Positions 12,530 through 21,613 of a DNA stretch of 64,000 bases are shown here, in pieces (the stretch's first letter is position 1; each line of letters starts with the position of its first letter). The notes beneath the pieces are model-generated. The model was not told the origin of the DNA and did no database searches. It saw nothing but the letters and a program-made list of their open reading frames with translations. Origin of the DNA: Agroathelia rolfsii (Eukaryota; Basidiomycota; Agaricomycetes; Amylocorticiales; Amylocorticiaceae); contig JABRWF010000003.1 of assembly GCA_018343915.1 (NCBI GenBank), positions 1,736,001 through 1,800,000 of the forward strand. The letters run 5' to 3'. A program made the translations under genes and the position numbers.

Positions 12530-13560
12530 TGTTGAAAGATTGAATATTTACAAGCTTCATATCTTTCCAATAATTCCAATGAATACTTCAAATAATCATC
12601 TAACATCATATCATACATGATTATTTATTTCATGATTTTACAACCGTTCATTGTTGAGATATTAACAATTCTTTACATGCATATATTCATTGAAATAATA
12701 TGCATATATTCTTTTATTTAATATTTTCAATATTTCATTAAATCTAATCTTATCAGAGATAAGATTATCATATCTGAAGTCACTTGACTTTATCATTTAT
12801 GAATATCTTTTTCATAAATATTAAACAATTCCATTTAAATATTCATTTCTCAATAATCATTGTGAATATTACTAATTGATTTTTCATGCCCTAGATCCTT
12901 GCTTATAAATCACCAAAATATTTACTAAGCAAGTTCATAATATTAGTAATATTTATAAAATATTACTAATACAGATCTAATAATAGGATATTGAGATCAA
13001 TAGACATTTTACTTACTAATACTATACAAATTACTTACTAAGCACACAGATTGCTTACCAAGCGTATTATTCAGCAAATAGGAATATTACTAAGCTGATT
13101 TATAAGCTGATTTGTAAGCAACCTTCTTACTAAGCGGATTAGATAAGCACAGGATTGGCTTACTAATCTTGTAGAAATTAGAATATTTTGTATTATATAA
13201 GCACCAGCAAATTCGGCTGGAAATGACAAGTTATTTCACTCGAAAATAGTGAGTTAAATAGTCTACAAGACTAGCTCCTAGAGTACTAACTTCACCCTAG
13301 ACTTACAAAGTCTACAAGACAAGACAACAAGCCTTTCCTAAAGGGAAACAAGTAGGTAGTCTCAAAGGGACACCGGCTACAGTCTTATCTTAAGTATAGC
13401 ATAGTTACTAACCGCTTCCTACCTAGGAAACTTTGCCTATTCTTAGGAAACCACCCAAGCCTGCACTTTTCTCTACAAGTAAGTGTTTGCTTCACAACAG
13501 GTAACTTGTGAGCTAGCATATAGCCACACTATACAACCCAAGAACTACGATAGTTCAACA
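12530..13560 (+). repeat. Copia-1 5' LTR
   Basis: 1,031 bp, TGTTGAAAG...GTTCAACA. It carries a TATA box and, 83 bp before its end, a GTAAGT splice donor. Confidence 0.97.
13194..13201 (+). promoter_or_regulatory. TATA box of the Copia-1 LTR
   Basis: TATATAAG, repeated in the 3' LTR at 21242. It implies transcription starting near 13225-13235, about 250 nt before the splice donor. The only ATG between the TATA box and the donor is near 13227, opening just eight codons. Confidence 0.6.
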
Positions 13561-15134
13561 GGTTATGAGCCCTGCCTAAAAAGGCAGTCAGTATAAAACA
13601 GGAGTAGCTAACTAAATAATTCCCTTTTCTAGTGTCTTTCCAATCCAACACTGCCTCTTTCAACCTTGTTATTGCCCAGGCAATCAATTCTGCCAATCAG
13701 GTTGCTATCGCAGAAACCCTTGATCAGCAGATCATCGAGGATCAAGAGATCGACCATCAGTGGCTTCTAGATCTCAACAGTAAGCACAGATAAGGAAATA
13801 CTAAATTAGGAAACTGATATATCTTCCTAATCAGGCTACCCATCGCCCTCCAGCCCCTCTATCAAATCAGAAGACCTAGAGGAGGTCCCAAGCCTAGTAA
13901 CTACAGGCAACTACAAAGAGGAGGAAAACCTTGAAGACATCAACAAGGAGATTACCCAGTTTACCACTGAAGAAGAATTCCAGTGGATTGACTATCAAGC
14001 TTTCACCAATAGCTTCGAAGACATAAGAAGAGAATCCCCCTCCACATACATTTCTATCCTAACAGATCTTGAAATTCAAAACAAGTGGAAGTGTATAGAA
14101 AGCGTTAGGGATTACATCACAAGAGAAATCACAGAGCAACAAGACGTCTGGTGCAGACACTTCAACATCCCATCGACAGGACCCTGTTGGACAATCAAGG
14201 ATATTTTTGAGGAAGCAGCAAGATACAACCCAGAGGAGGAATACATCTATCCAGACCCCCTCACTCTCACTTCCTCAGATTTAGAACTATCTACACCATC
14301 ATCGGTTTCTGAACCAGTAAGCAAACTAAAATTAATTTTAGTAGAAGCTTATTGACACAGAAAAATATACACAGCTCTCCCCAATCTCTTCATCTTCATC
14401 TTCATTAGAGGAAGGAGAAATCAGAAGCCCTAAGGACAAGTCAGTTAAAGACGTCCAGGTGAATCTTATCAAATTTATTAAATCCTCCTCATTCAAATCC
14501 TTATACCAGGAACTTAAACAGTTACCTGAGTTCAACGTTGACGATACAGAAACTTGGGGATCCAGTCAGTCTAGACCATACACACCTTGGTCAGTAGGCA
14601 ATAGAGAGCTCAACGACTGGGCAAAAGAAGAAATTACTCCCAAGGCTATAGACTCATCGTCATCCACACAAGGTATTTAATTACCATACATCACAATCAA
14701 CTAGATAAGCTAACCAAGCTTTAGTTGAACAAGAATCCCTCCTTCAGTTTGCATTTAAGACTGTAAACGTTCTTGAAGCAACAGTCAAGCACCAGTCAGC
14801 CCAACTTTCCTGGTACAAAAGTTCCCTGGAAGACCTTACCAAGGAATTACAAGGACTCTCATACTCCTTAGGTTGGAACCAGGAGATCCAGAAAGGAGTA
14901 GCTGCAAAGGCAGAAGAAGAAAGGAAGGAGATTCGTCGATTGATTAATCATCAGGCAGGTAGACTCTTCGAGATCGATTACCACCAGAGGGATTTCAACA
15001 AGAAGTACACTGGTGAGCTAAAAGAATTCAAGGATCGATTCGAGGCCCAGACTAGGAAAATCCTAGAAAACCAAACTGGAACGTCTCACAGAGGTGGTAG
15101 AAGGCTTACAAGTAACAGATTCACCCCTTATTAG
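13478..15134 (+). CDS. Copia-1 ORF1: spliced leader protein of unknown function (predicted 445 aa)
   Basis: Predicted exons: 13478 (last base of the LTR exon), 13633-13779, 13835-14316, 14375-14672 and 14725-15134. The total is 1,338 nt, an exact multiple of three. No exon begins with an ATG. The start is formed when A at 13478 is spliced to TG at 13633, giving MSFQSN. Donors are GTAAGT, GTAAGC, GTAAGC and GTATTT; GCTAAC branch sites precede the first and last acceptors. The protein is acidic and Glu-rich, with a probable helical or coiled-coil C-terminal part containing the stretch GELKEFKDRFEAQTRKIL. I recognise no family. Copia-1b keeps the same donor, acceptor and exon order (33018-35390), so the gene belongs to the family. 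The intron model is inference from consensus and frame. Confidence 0.65.
13479..13632 (+). other. Leader intron spanning the LTR end and primer site
   Basis: 154 nt: GTAAGT donor in U5, branch GCTAAC at 13607-13612, acceptor TTTTCTAG. It contains the whole primer-binding site, so spliced RNA cannot be reverse transcribed. Copia-1b has the matching donor at 32864 and acceptor ending at 33017. Confidence 0.65.
13561..13576 (+). other. Copia-1 primer-binding site (initiator tRNA-Met, internal)
   Basis: GGTTATGAGCCCTGCC directly abuts the LTR. The first 15 nt are complementary to the anticodon arm of yeast initiator tRNA-Met as I recall it (GCAGGGCTCATAACC). Confidence 0.85.
14673..14724 (+). 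other. ORF1 last intron, precisely absent in Copia-1b
   Basis: 52 nt, GTATTT donor, branch GCTAAC at 14709-14714, acceptor CTTTAG. The Copia-1b sequence runs straight through at 34977/34978 (ATATAAG then TTGAATC), exactly as the spliced product would. Confidence 0.8.
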
Positions 15135-15324
15135 AAGTCTTATACTTTTAGTACTACAAGTCCTACTAGTACTAGAAAAATCTTTACGCTTCAGTCTTTA
15201 CCTCTTCTTTTATATTTTTGTCTTGAGCCTTGAATTTTTATACAACCTTATATCTGCCATTTCAAGTTTCATTGCATCAATCATTTCACTTATTTTTGAA
15301 TTTTGTGCAACTGTACTTTTGTGA
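15094..15324 (+). CDS. Copia-1 +1-frame membrane-protein-like ORF
   Basis: This frame lies +1 to the end of ORF1, is open from 15067 and ends at TGA 15322. Its product would continue a helical pattern (KLERLTEVVEGLQ) and then be strongly hydrophobic for about 60 residues, enough for two or three membrane spans. No ATG opens it, so it would need a +1 shift within 15067-15131 or alternative splicing. In Copia-1b the last 58 codons align without gaps (ending at TGA 35575). By hand about 14 of 23 changed codons are synonymous, which indicates that the frame was translated. It is not recognisably an envelope protein: no signal peptide and no known family. Confidence 0.5.
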   Translation: MVEGLQVTDSPLIRSLILLVLQVLLVLEKSLRFSLYLFFYIFVLSLEFLYNLISAISSFIASIISLIFEFCATVLL

Positions 15325-15473
15325 AAGTAGCCAAGTCTTAGCTACCACAAAAATCAAACATTGTATTTGTGATTCTTTGATTTTCAATAAGCCCAACATA
15401 AGTCTACTAAGGATTTTTATTTTCATACTAAGAATTCTTCAGGTATACTATAAACTTAAAAACAGGCAAAATA

Positions 15474-16205
15474 TTGGCATCAGAGAAAACACAATATCAC
15501 CACAACTCTACAGGTGAAGAATCACCTCAAACTCAAATTCCACTTGAGTTTGAAGAAATCACTCCTCCTAAGAAATTAAGTAAAACTTCACTTAAATACT
15601 TAGCAAAGAGGAACAAAAAGAAACTTCGAAGAGAAGGGCATATCACCCTTAAATCTCATTGGGAAACATATCACAAAGATTTCCCTACACCATCCAGAAA
15701 CCCAGAATTATACCTGGAAATAAAGAAATTCCTATTCGACAGTACCAAATATAATTGGGAAAAAGTCAGTCAGGATTTCCAGAATAAATTCTTCACTCTC
15801 TGTGCAGAAAGAATAATTCTTGCAAGAGTATTCGGAAGATTTGACAAAGTCGAACCCTTCACATTTCCAGACGAAGAAGTAAGAGGAAACTCTCAAAACC
15901 ATACAAGGTATCTTATCAAAATCACTCCAACGCCTCATAATTGGAGTATACCATACTTCACACCGGAGGAAATTGAAGACAAAGTTAGTCTTACAGATAT
16001 AGAGAGATTAGACGATATAATCTACCTCTATAATTCAGGACATTGGGATAGCATACATCCAGGTCCAAACCTTAAAGACTTTAAGGAATTCCTAGAAAAT
16101 CATCACAAGGAATACCTTGAAACAAGCCTCAACAGGATCATAGAAAATTATAGCATATATCTATATCCTATCGAAGACAGCTTTATATCCTGGGAATTTG
16201 TATAA
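15474..16205 (+). CDS. Copia-1 ORF2: unknown protein directly upstream of gag-pol
   Basis: About 243 codons ending in TAA at 16203. The frame contains no ATG; 15474 is a TTG, and the frame is open back to about 15431, so the N-terminus must come from splicing or a fusion not resolved here. The product is Lys-rich near its start (KYLAKRNKKKLRR) and Asp/Glu-rich later. No family recognised. It is in the same frame as gag-pol, separated only by TAA and two codons. Copia-1b keeps the same arrangement (TAA at 37364, ATG at 37370). Possible routes are stop readthrough, re-initiation, or a product made from another spliced RNA. Confidence 0.55.
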   Translation: MASEKTQYHHNSTGEESPQTQIPLEFEEITPPKKLSKTSLKYLAKRNKKKLRREGHITLKSHWETYHKDFPTPSRNPELYLEIKKFLFDSTKYNWEKVSQDFQNKFFTLCAERIILARVFGRFDKVEPFTFPDEEVRGNSQNHTRYLIKITPTPHNWSIPYFTPEEIEDKVSLTDIERLDDIIYLYNSGHWDSIHPGPNLKDFKEFLENHHKEYLETSLNRIIENYSIYLYPIEDSFISWEFV

Positions 16206-16211
16206 GTCAAA

Positions 16212-19200
16212 ATGACTGAAATACTTATAAAAGATATACCCTCAGGATTTCCTGTTTTCAACGGTTCAAATTGGGCCAAATTCTCAGTTAAATTTTATTT
16301 CCTAGCCAAGTCATTGCGCATTTGGACAATGTTCTCTAAAGGATTACCTAAGGATGATCCTACTCCCTTACAAAAACCAGATCTCAAGCCAGCAGAAATT
16401 CTACCACAAGAATTAGCTTCAGCTGCAGGGATTTCTTGGGGAGAAGACAAAAAAATCATTCTAGCTAATGCATGGGATCAAGCAGATGATCGTGCAAAGG
16501 GTTTACTTGGAGGATGTGTAAATGAAACTTGGGCAAATATTTTAATGGCTGAAGAAACAGCTGCTAAAATGTGGAATAAAATTTATACAGCGGCAAAAGC
16601 TCAAAGACTTGCAGAAGGTCAAAGATATCATACTGAGTTCTACTCCTACAGACTCAGGACTGATAAATCAATGGCTACACAAATCTCAGAAATGCAAGAA
16701 ATACAGACAAGAGCCAATGCTACAGGATTATCTATTGGAGAAAAAGATTTCATCTCACGCATAGGAGAAATACTTCCAGATTCATACCGCATGATTTGGG
16801 GTAGTATTCTAAGAGCAGTGGGAGGTTACGAGAAGGCCACAATAGACTTAATCCGGGGAGAATTGCAGCAGGAACAAACCATACGTGAATCTCTCCACAC
16901 TAATAATAAATCTCAAAGCAGGTCCAATATGTCTAAAGGCCAAAGAAAATTCAAAAAGAAATTTAAAGGTCAAGACAAAACAAATAGTCAGGAGTCAGAT
17001 AACAAAAACTATTGCAAAAAGTGCAAAAAGTATGTTAAACATACTACTGACAAACACATAGACAATTGGAAACCTCTTAATCGAAAAAATACAGGAAAGA
17101 AAAACTATGGTGGAAAATCCAAAACAAATCAAAGAACAGAAGAAGTTGAAGGCTCTTCCGATGAAGGAATAAATACTTCACTCTCTCTGTATCAAACAGA
17201 AAAAACACAGGATGATGAATTCTTTTACCTAGTTGATTCAGGTACTAGCCATCACTCCACATTTGATTTAAAGGATTTTCACCAGTACAAACCATTTCCT
17301 CCTGAAAAACAAAAATACACAATCATCTCAGATGGCACCAGACTCCCAATTAAAGGGATAGGTACTGTCAAAATCAAACACATTGATTCCAGTGGGAGAA
17401 TACATGTACTCGACATTACAAATGTCAGGTATATTCCAGACACTAGAGAAAGATTACTATCCCCTCAACAAATTTCACAAAAAACAAATGGGATATGGAT
17501 CATTGGAAAATCTGGAAAAACCATGGAATTAATGATCAACAAAAAAAAGATTCTAAGCGCATACATCAACCTAAACAATAATTTTGAGTTTAGAGGATCA
17601 ATCACACAAAGTCAACATGCAAAATCTTTGCATAGCTCAGAAGAAACACCCTATGAATTAATTCATCAAAGATTTGCACACTCAGGTAGTGATGTTATCC
17701 ATAAAATCTTAGGAAACACCATAGGTGGACCTAAAAATATAGGAAAGACATCTTATGAAACCTGTGAAGGTTGTGCACTAGGGAAATCTATCAGAGCACC
17801 ACATTTTCCATCTCCAGAGCGTACTAAAAACCCAAATGATTTGGTACACTCAGACTTATACTCACTTCCAGTAAATGCCATCCGGAGTAACATAAAATAT
17901 GTTGTGACATTCCTAGATGATGCCACTTCATATTGCACAATGTACTTCATATCATCAAAAGATGAAACCCTTGAAGTATTTAAAAAATATGTTACATGGT
18001 CAGAAAGGCAATCTGGAAATAAGTTAAAAACTATCAGATCAGATAGAGGTGGAGAATATATGTCAAAAGATTTTGACAAATTTCTCAATGACTTTGGTAT
18101 TTCTAGAGAAACTTCTATTCCGCATACACACCAACAAAATGGCAGAGCAGAAAGAGTTCAACGAACCATCCATGAAAAAGCTGAAGCCATTAGGAAAACT
18201 GCTGGAATGAAAGAAGGATTTTGGAAAATATCCATGGAAGCGGCACTATACACCTATAACCGTACACCTACCAGAGTTCAATCCTGGAAAACTCCATATG
18301 AATCTTGGTATAGAAAACAACCAGATATATCAAGGATACGGGTATTTGGATGCCAGGCATGGATGACTATTCCAAAGGAAGGTAGAAAAAATAAACTTTC
18401 AGACAAAGCCAGAAAAACAATTTTCATAGGATATCCAGAAGGTTCCAAAGGTTGGAGACTTTATGATCCAATTACTGGAAAGATATGGGATTCATACGAT
18501 GTTAAGTTCGATGAACACATATTTCCTATGAAAGAAAAGAAAAAGGCTCAATATATGCTACCTCAAAACAATGAGGCAGATATATCAGGTTCTGAAACTA
18601 CCTCAGAAAAAATACTTTATCCTCGAAAACAAAATGAATACATAGACATAGGAAATATAACAAACCCTATCTCTACAACAGATGAAGAAGAAGATATTTC
18701 ATATCTTGAAGAGTTAAGAGATACTGAAATACGTGACGAAGAGCTAGAGCCAGATAGTATTTCTGGAGCACTTGGAAGAACAGGCAGATTTGGACCACTT
18801 GGAGATTTTTCTGAAGAATATTTCCCAGGTGAATCCCAAACACCAGAAGCAAACATAGATCCTGGAGAAACAAGTCGACCTAGAAGAGAAAAGAGACCTA
18901 ATCCCAGATATAAAGACTATGTCACTTCAAGCCAAATCGAACCAGTTCAACCAACTATAAATCATCTGCTAACATTGGCTGCAGACGTCGAAAATATTCC
19001 CAGAACATATAAACAAGCAATGAATTCACCTGACCATGAAAAATGGGAAGAAGCTATGAAAAAAGAAATGGATTCATTAAAATCTAGGGATGTTTACGAT
19101 CTGGTTAATAGACCCAAAAACAAGACAATCCTCAAAGGAAAATGGGTTCTAAATATTAAATCAGATGGACGTTACAAAGCTAGATATGTTGCTAGAGGAG

Positions 19201-20558
19201 ATTTACAAACAAATGATACATTCGATGACACTTGGTCACCAGTCGCAAGATATGAGGCATTCAGAGTTTTACTTGCAATTGCCACATATAGTGATTGGGA
19301 AATTGACCAAATGGATGTTACCACTGCATACCTTTATGGAAAACTTAACCATGAGATTTACATGGAACAACCTACAGGTTTTTCAGTCAAAGGAAAAGAA
19401 GATCAAGTCTGCAAGCTTAAAAAATCCCTCTATGGATTAAAACAAGCAGGCAGACAGTGGAATTTTGAAATACATTCAACACTTGAAAAAATGAATTTCA
19501 AAAGAACACACTCAGATGCAGGTATCTACATAAACCATCAACAAGTGGGAGACCCAAATGATAAAATCATTCTCATTTTATATGTTGATGATTTATTAAT
19601 CATGGGAAAAGTGAAAAAGCAAATTCAAGACTTTAAGAAAAAACTCATGGAAAAATATGAAATGAAAGATCTTGGAGAAGCTAAATCATTCCTAGGCGTC
19701 AATATCAATAGAAACAGGAAAAAGAAATTACTGTCTATTGATCAAAAAGATTACTGTGAAGGTATTCTAAAGAAATTCCAAAAAGAAAAATCAAAAGGAT
19801 ATTCTACACCGATGTCAGCAAGCATCCAACTCAAATCTAACCCTAACCAAGTGACAGAGGCCAATAAAACCCACTACAAAAGCATGATTGGTTCACTCAC
19901 ATTCTTAACCATCATAACTAGGCCAGACATCACTTTTGCTGTAAACAAATGTGCGAAGTACAGTGAAAATCCTGGAAAAGAGCATTTCACTGCAGTAAAT
20001 CATATATTCCAATACCTATCCAAAACCCCGGATAAAGCCATTGTCTATCAAGGACAACACCCAAAAGAATTAACCGCATATTCAGATGCAGATTGGGCAA
20101 TGGACTTAGATGACCGGAAATCTACAACTGGATACATTACCATGATGTGCAAAGGTGCAACTTCCTGGTCAACCAGAAGACAACACACCACTGCATTATC
20201 TAGTGTAGAAGCTGAATATATGGCTCTCACAGAAGCAGCAAAACAAGTTAAATGGTTACGGAAACTACTAAATGACATAGGTGAAGATATATCTAACCCA
20301 ACAACTATTTTTACAGATAATCAAGGAGCTATTAGCCTAGCCAATAACCCTAAACATGGTGGTAGAGGTACTAAACACATTGAAGTTAGGCATCACTTTA
20401 TCAGAGAAACAGTCTCCGATGGTACTGCTAGGACTGAGTATATTAATACTAACCAACAACTAGCAGATGTTTTAACCAAGCCTTTGGCAGAAACAAAGCA
20501 CAGCTATTTTTCAAATTTAGCTGGACTAACAAATGATCTTAGATGGTTAAAGCAATAA
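16212..20558 (+). CDS. Copia-1 Gag-Pol polyprotein (1,448 aa), intact
   Basis: Starts MTEILIKDIP after a short AT-rich gap. Residues ~1-240 form a UBN2-like gag. Near 268-282 lies a zinc-type motif of the unusual form CX2CX5HX4H (CKKCKKYVKHTTDKH) instead of a CCHC knuckle, inside a basic stretch. Protease DSGTS is near 342, the integrase HHCC box ~485-520, and the D,D,E triad ~546, ~609 and ~645. RT holds QMDVTTAYL near 1034 and YVDD near 1124. RNase H holds SDADW near 1288, EAEYMAL near 1333 and KHIEVRHHF near 1388. All catalytic residues are present and no stop or frameshift occurs. Gag and Pol share one frame, as in many Copia elements. The ATG lies ~2.7 kb into the unspliced RNA, so translation probably needs splicing or internal entry. 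Confidence 0.95.
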   Translation: MTEILIKDIPSGFPVFNGSNWAKFSVKFYFLAKSLRIWTMFSKGLPKDDPTPLQKPDLKPAEILPQELASAAGISWGEDKKIILANAWDQADDRAKGLLGGCVNETWANILMAEETAAKMWNKIYTAAKAQRLAEGQRYHTEFYSYRLRTDKSMATQISEMQEIQTRANATGLSIGEKDFISRIGEILPDSYRMIWGSILRAVGGYEKATIDLIRGELQQEQTIRESLHTNNKSQSRSNMSKGQRKFKKKFKGQDKTNSQESDNKNYCKKCKKYVKHTTDKHIDNWKPLNRKNTGKKNYGGKSKTNQRTEEVEGSSDEGINTSLSLYQTEKTQDDEFFYLVDSGTSHHSTFDLKDFHQYKPFPPEKQKYTIISDGTRLPIKGIGTVKIKHIDSSGRIHVLDITNVRYIPDTRERLLSPQQISQKTNGIWIIGKSGKTMELMINKKKILSAYINLNNNFEFRGSITQSQHAKSLHSSEETPYELIHQRFAHSGSDVIHKILGNTIGGPKNIGKTSYETCEGCALGKSIRAPHFPSPERTKNPNDLVHSDLYSLPVNAIRSNIKYVVTFLDDATSYCTMYFISSKDETLEVFKKYVTWSERQSGNKLKTIRSDRGGEYMSKDFDKFLNDFGISRETSIPHTHQQNGRAERVQRTIHEKAEAIRKTAGMKEGFWKISMEAALYTYNRTPTRVQSWKTPYESWYRKQPDISRIRVFGCQAWMTIPKEGRKNKLSDKARKTIFIGYPEGSKGWRLYDPITGKIWDSYDVKFDEHIFPMKEKKKAQYMLPQNNEADISGSETTSEKILYPRKQNEYIDIGNITNPISTTDEEEDISYLEELRDTEIRDEELEPDSISGALGRTGRFGPLGDFSEEYFPGESQTPEANIDPGETSRPRREKRPNPRYKDYVTSSQIEPVQPTINHLLTLAADVENIPRTYKQAMNSPDHEKWEEAMKKEMDSLKSRDVYDLVNRPKNKTILKGKWVLNIKSDGRYKARYVARGDLQTNDTFDDTWSPVARYEAFRVLLAIATYSDWEIDQMDVTTAYLYGKLNHEIYMEQPTGFSVKGKEDQVCKLKKSLYGLKQAGRQWNFEIHSTLEKMNFKRTHSDAGIYINHQQVGDPNDKIILILYVDDLLIMGKVKKQIQDFKKKLMEKYEMKDLGEAKSFLGVNINRNRKKKLLSIDQKDYCEGILKKFQKEKSKGYSTPMSASIQLKSNPNQVTEANKTHYKSMIGSLTFLTIITRPDITFAVNKCAKYSENPGKEHFTAVNHIFQYLSKTPDKAIVYQGQHPKELTAYSDADWAMDLDDRKSTTGYITMMCKGATSWSTRRQHTTALSSVEAEYMALTEAAKQVKWLRKLLNDIGEDISNPTTIFTDNQGAISLANNPKHGGRGTKHIEVRHHFIRETVSDGTARTEYINTNQQLADVLTKPLAETKHSYFSNLAGLTNDLRWLKQ

Positions 20559-20568
20559 AGCATTCATT

Positions 20569-20577
20569 GAGTGGGAG
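20569..20577 (+). other. Copia-1 polypurine tract
   Basis: GAGTGGGAG directly precedes the 3' LTR, where plus-strand DNA priming is expected. Confidence 0.7.
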
Positions 20578-21608
20578 TGTTGAAAGATTGAATATTTACA
20601 AGCTTCATATCTTTCCAATAATTCCAATGAATACTTCAAATAATCATCTAACATCATATCATACATGATTATTTATTTCATGATTTTACAACCGTTCATT
20701 GTTGAGATATTAACAATTCTTTACATGCATATATTCATTGAAATAATATGCATATATTCTTTTATTTAATATTTTCAATATTTCATTAAATCTAATCTTA
20801 TCAGAGATAAGATTATCATATCTGAAGTCACTTGACTTTATCATTTATGAATATCTTTTTCATAAATATTAAACAATTCCATTTAAATATTCATTTCTCA
20901 ATAATCATTGTGAATATTACTAATTGATTTTTCATGCCCTAGATCCTTGCTTATAAATCACCAAAATATTTACTAAGCAAGTTCATAATATTAGTAATAT
21001 TTATAAAATATTACTAATACAGATCTAATAATAGGATATTGAGATCAATAGACATTTTACTTACTAATACTATACAAATTACTTACTAAGCACACAGATT
21101 GCTTACCAAGCGTATTATTCAGCAAATAGGAATATTACTAAGCTGATTTATAAGCTGATTTGTAAGCAACCTTCTTACTAAGCGGATTAGATAAGCACAG
21201 GATTGGCTTACTAATCTTGTAGAAATTAGAATATTTTGTATTATATAAGCACCAGCAAATTCGGCTGGAAATGACAAGTTATTTCACTCGAAAATAGTGA
21301 GTTAAATAGTCTACAAGACTAGCTCCTAGAGTACTAACTTCACCCTAGACTTACAAAGTCTACAAGACAAGACAACAAGCCTTTCCTAAAGGGAAACAAG
21401 TAGGTAGTCTCAAAGGGACACCGGCTACAGTCTTATCTTAAGTATAGCATAGTTACTAACCGCTTCCTACCTAGGAAACTTTGCCTATTCTTAGGAAACC
21501 ACCCAAGCCTGCACTTTTCTCTACAAGTAAGTGTTTGCTTCACAACAGGTAACTTGTGAGCTAGCATATAGCCACACTATACAACCCAAGAACTACGATA
21601 GTTCAACA
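20578..21608 (+). repeat. Copia-1 3' LTR
   Basis: 1,031 bp, reading as identical to the 5' LTR. Followed by CTTTG, the target duplication. Confidence 0.97.
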
Positions 21609-21613
21609 CTTTG

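Larger units (their letters stand above)
12530..21608 (+). mobile_element. Copia-1, intact long Ty1/Copia element with extra 5' genes
   Basis: A 9,079-bp element with two 1,031-bp LTRs (12530-13560, 20578-21608) that I read as identical, a perfect CTTTG duplication (12525-12529 and 21609-21613), a primer site, a polypurine tract and an uninterrupted 1,448-codon gag-pol. Known Copia elements are usually 5-6 kb. The excess here is longer LTRs plus 2.65 kb between the LTR and gag-pol that encodes further proteins. Identical LTRs and an open polyprotein indicate a very recent insertion. It landed in the gag of Gypsy-A#2. Confidence 0.97.

Noticed and set aside
14338..14374. Programmed frameshift in ORF1
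   Set aside because: A 58-nt intron with a donor identical to another ORF1 intron restores phase more simply.
15094..15324. Retroviral-type envelope gene
   Set aside because: The frame is hydrophobic but short, lies before gag, lacks a signal peptide and shows no known envelope family.
18617..18873. Antisense frames within Copia-1 gag-pol (also 17753-18088, 20048-20278)
   Set aside because: They are shadows of a strongly supported sense frame and have no motifs.
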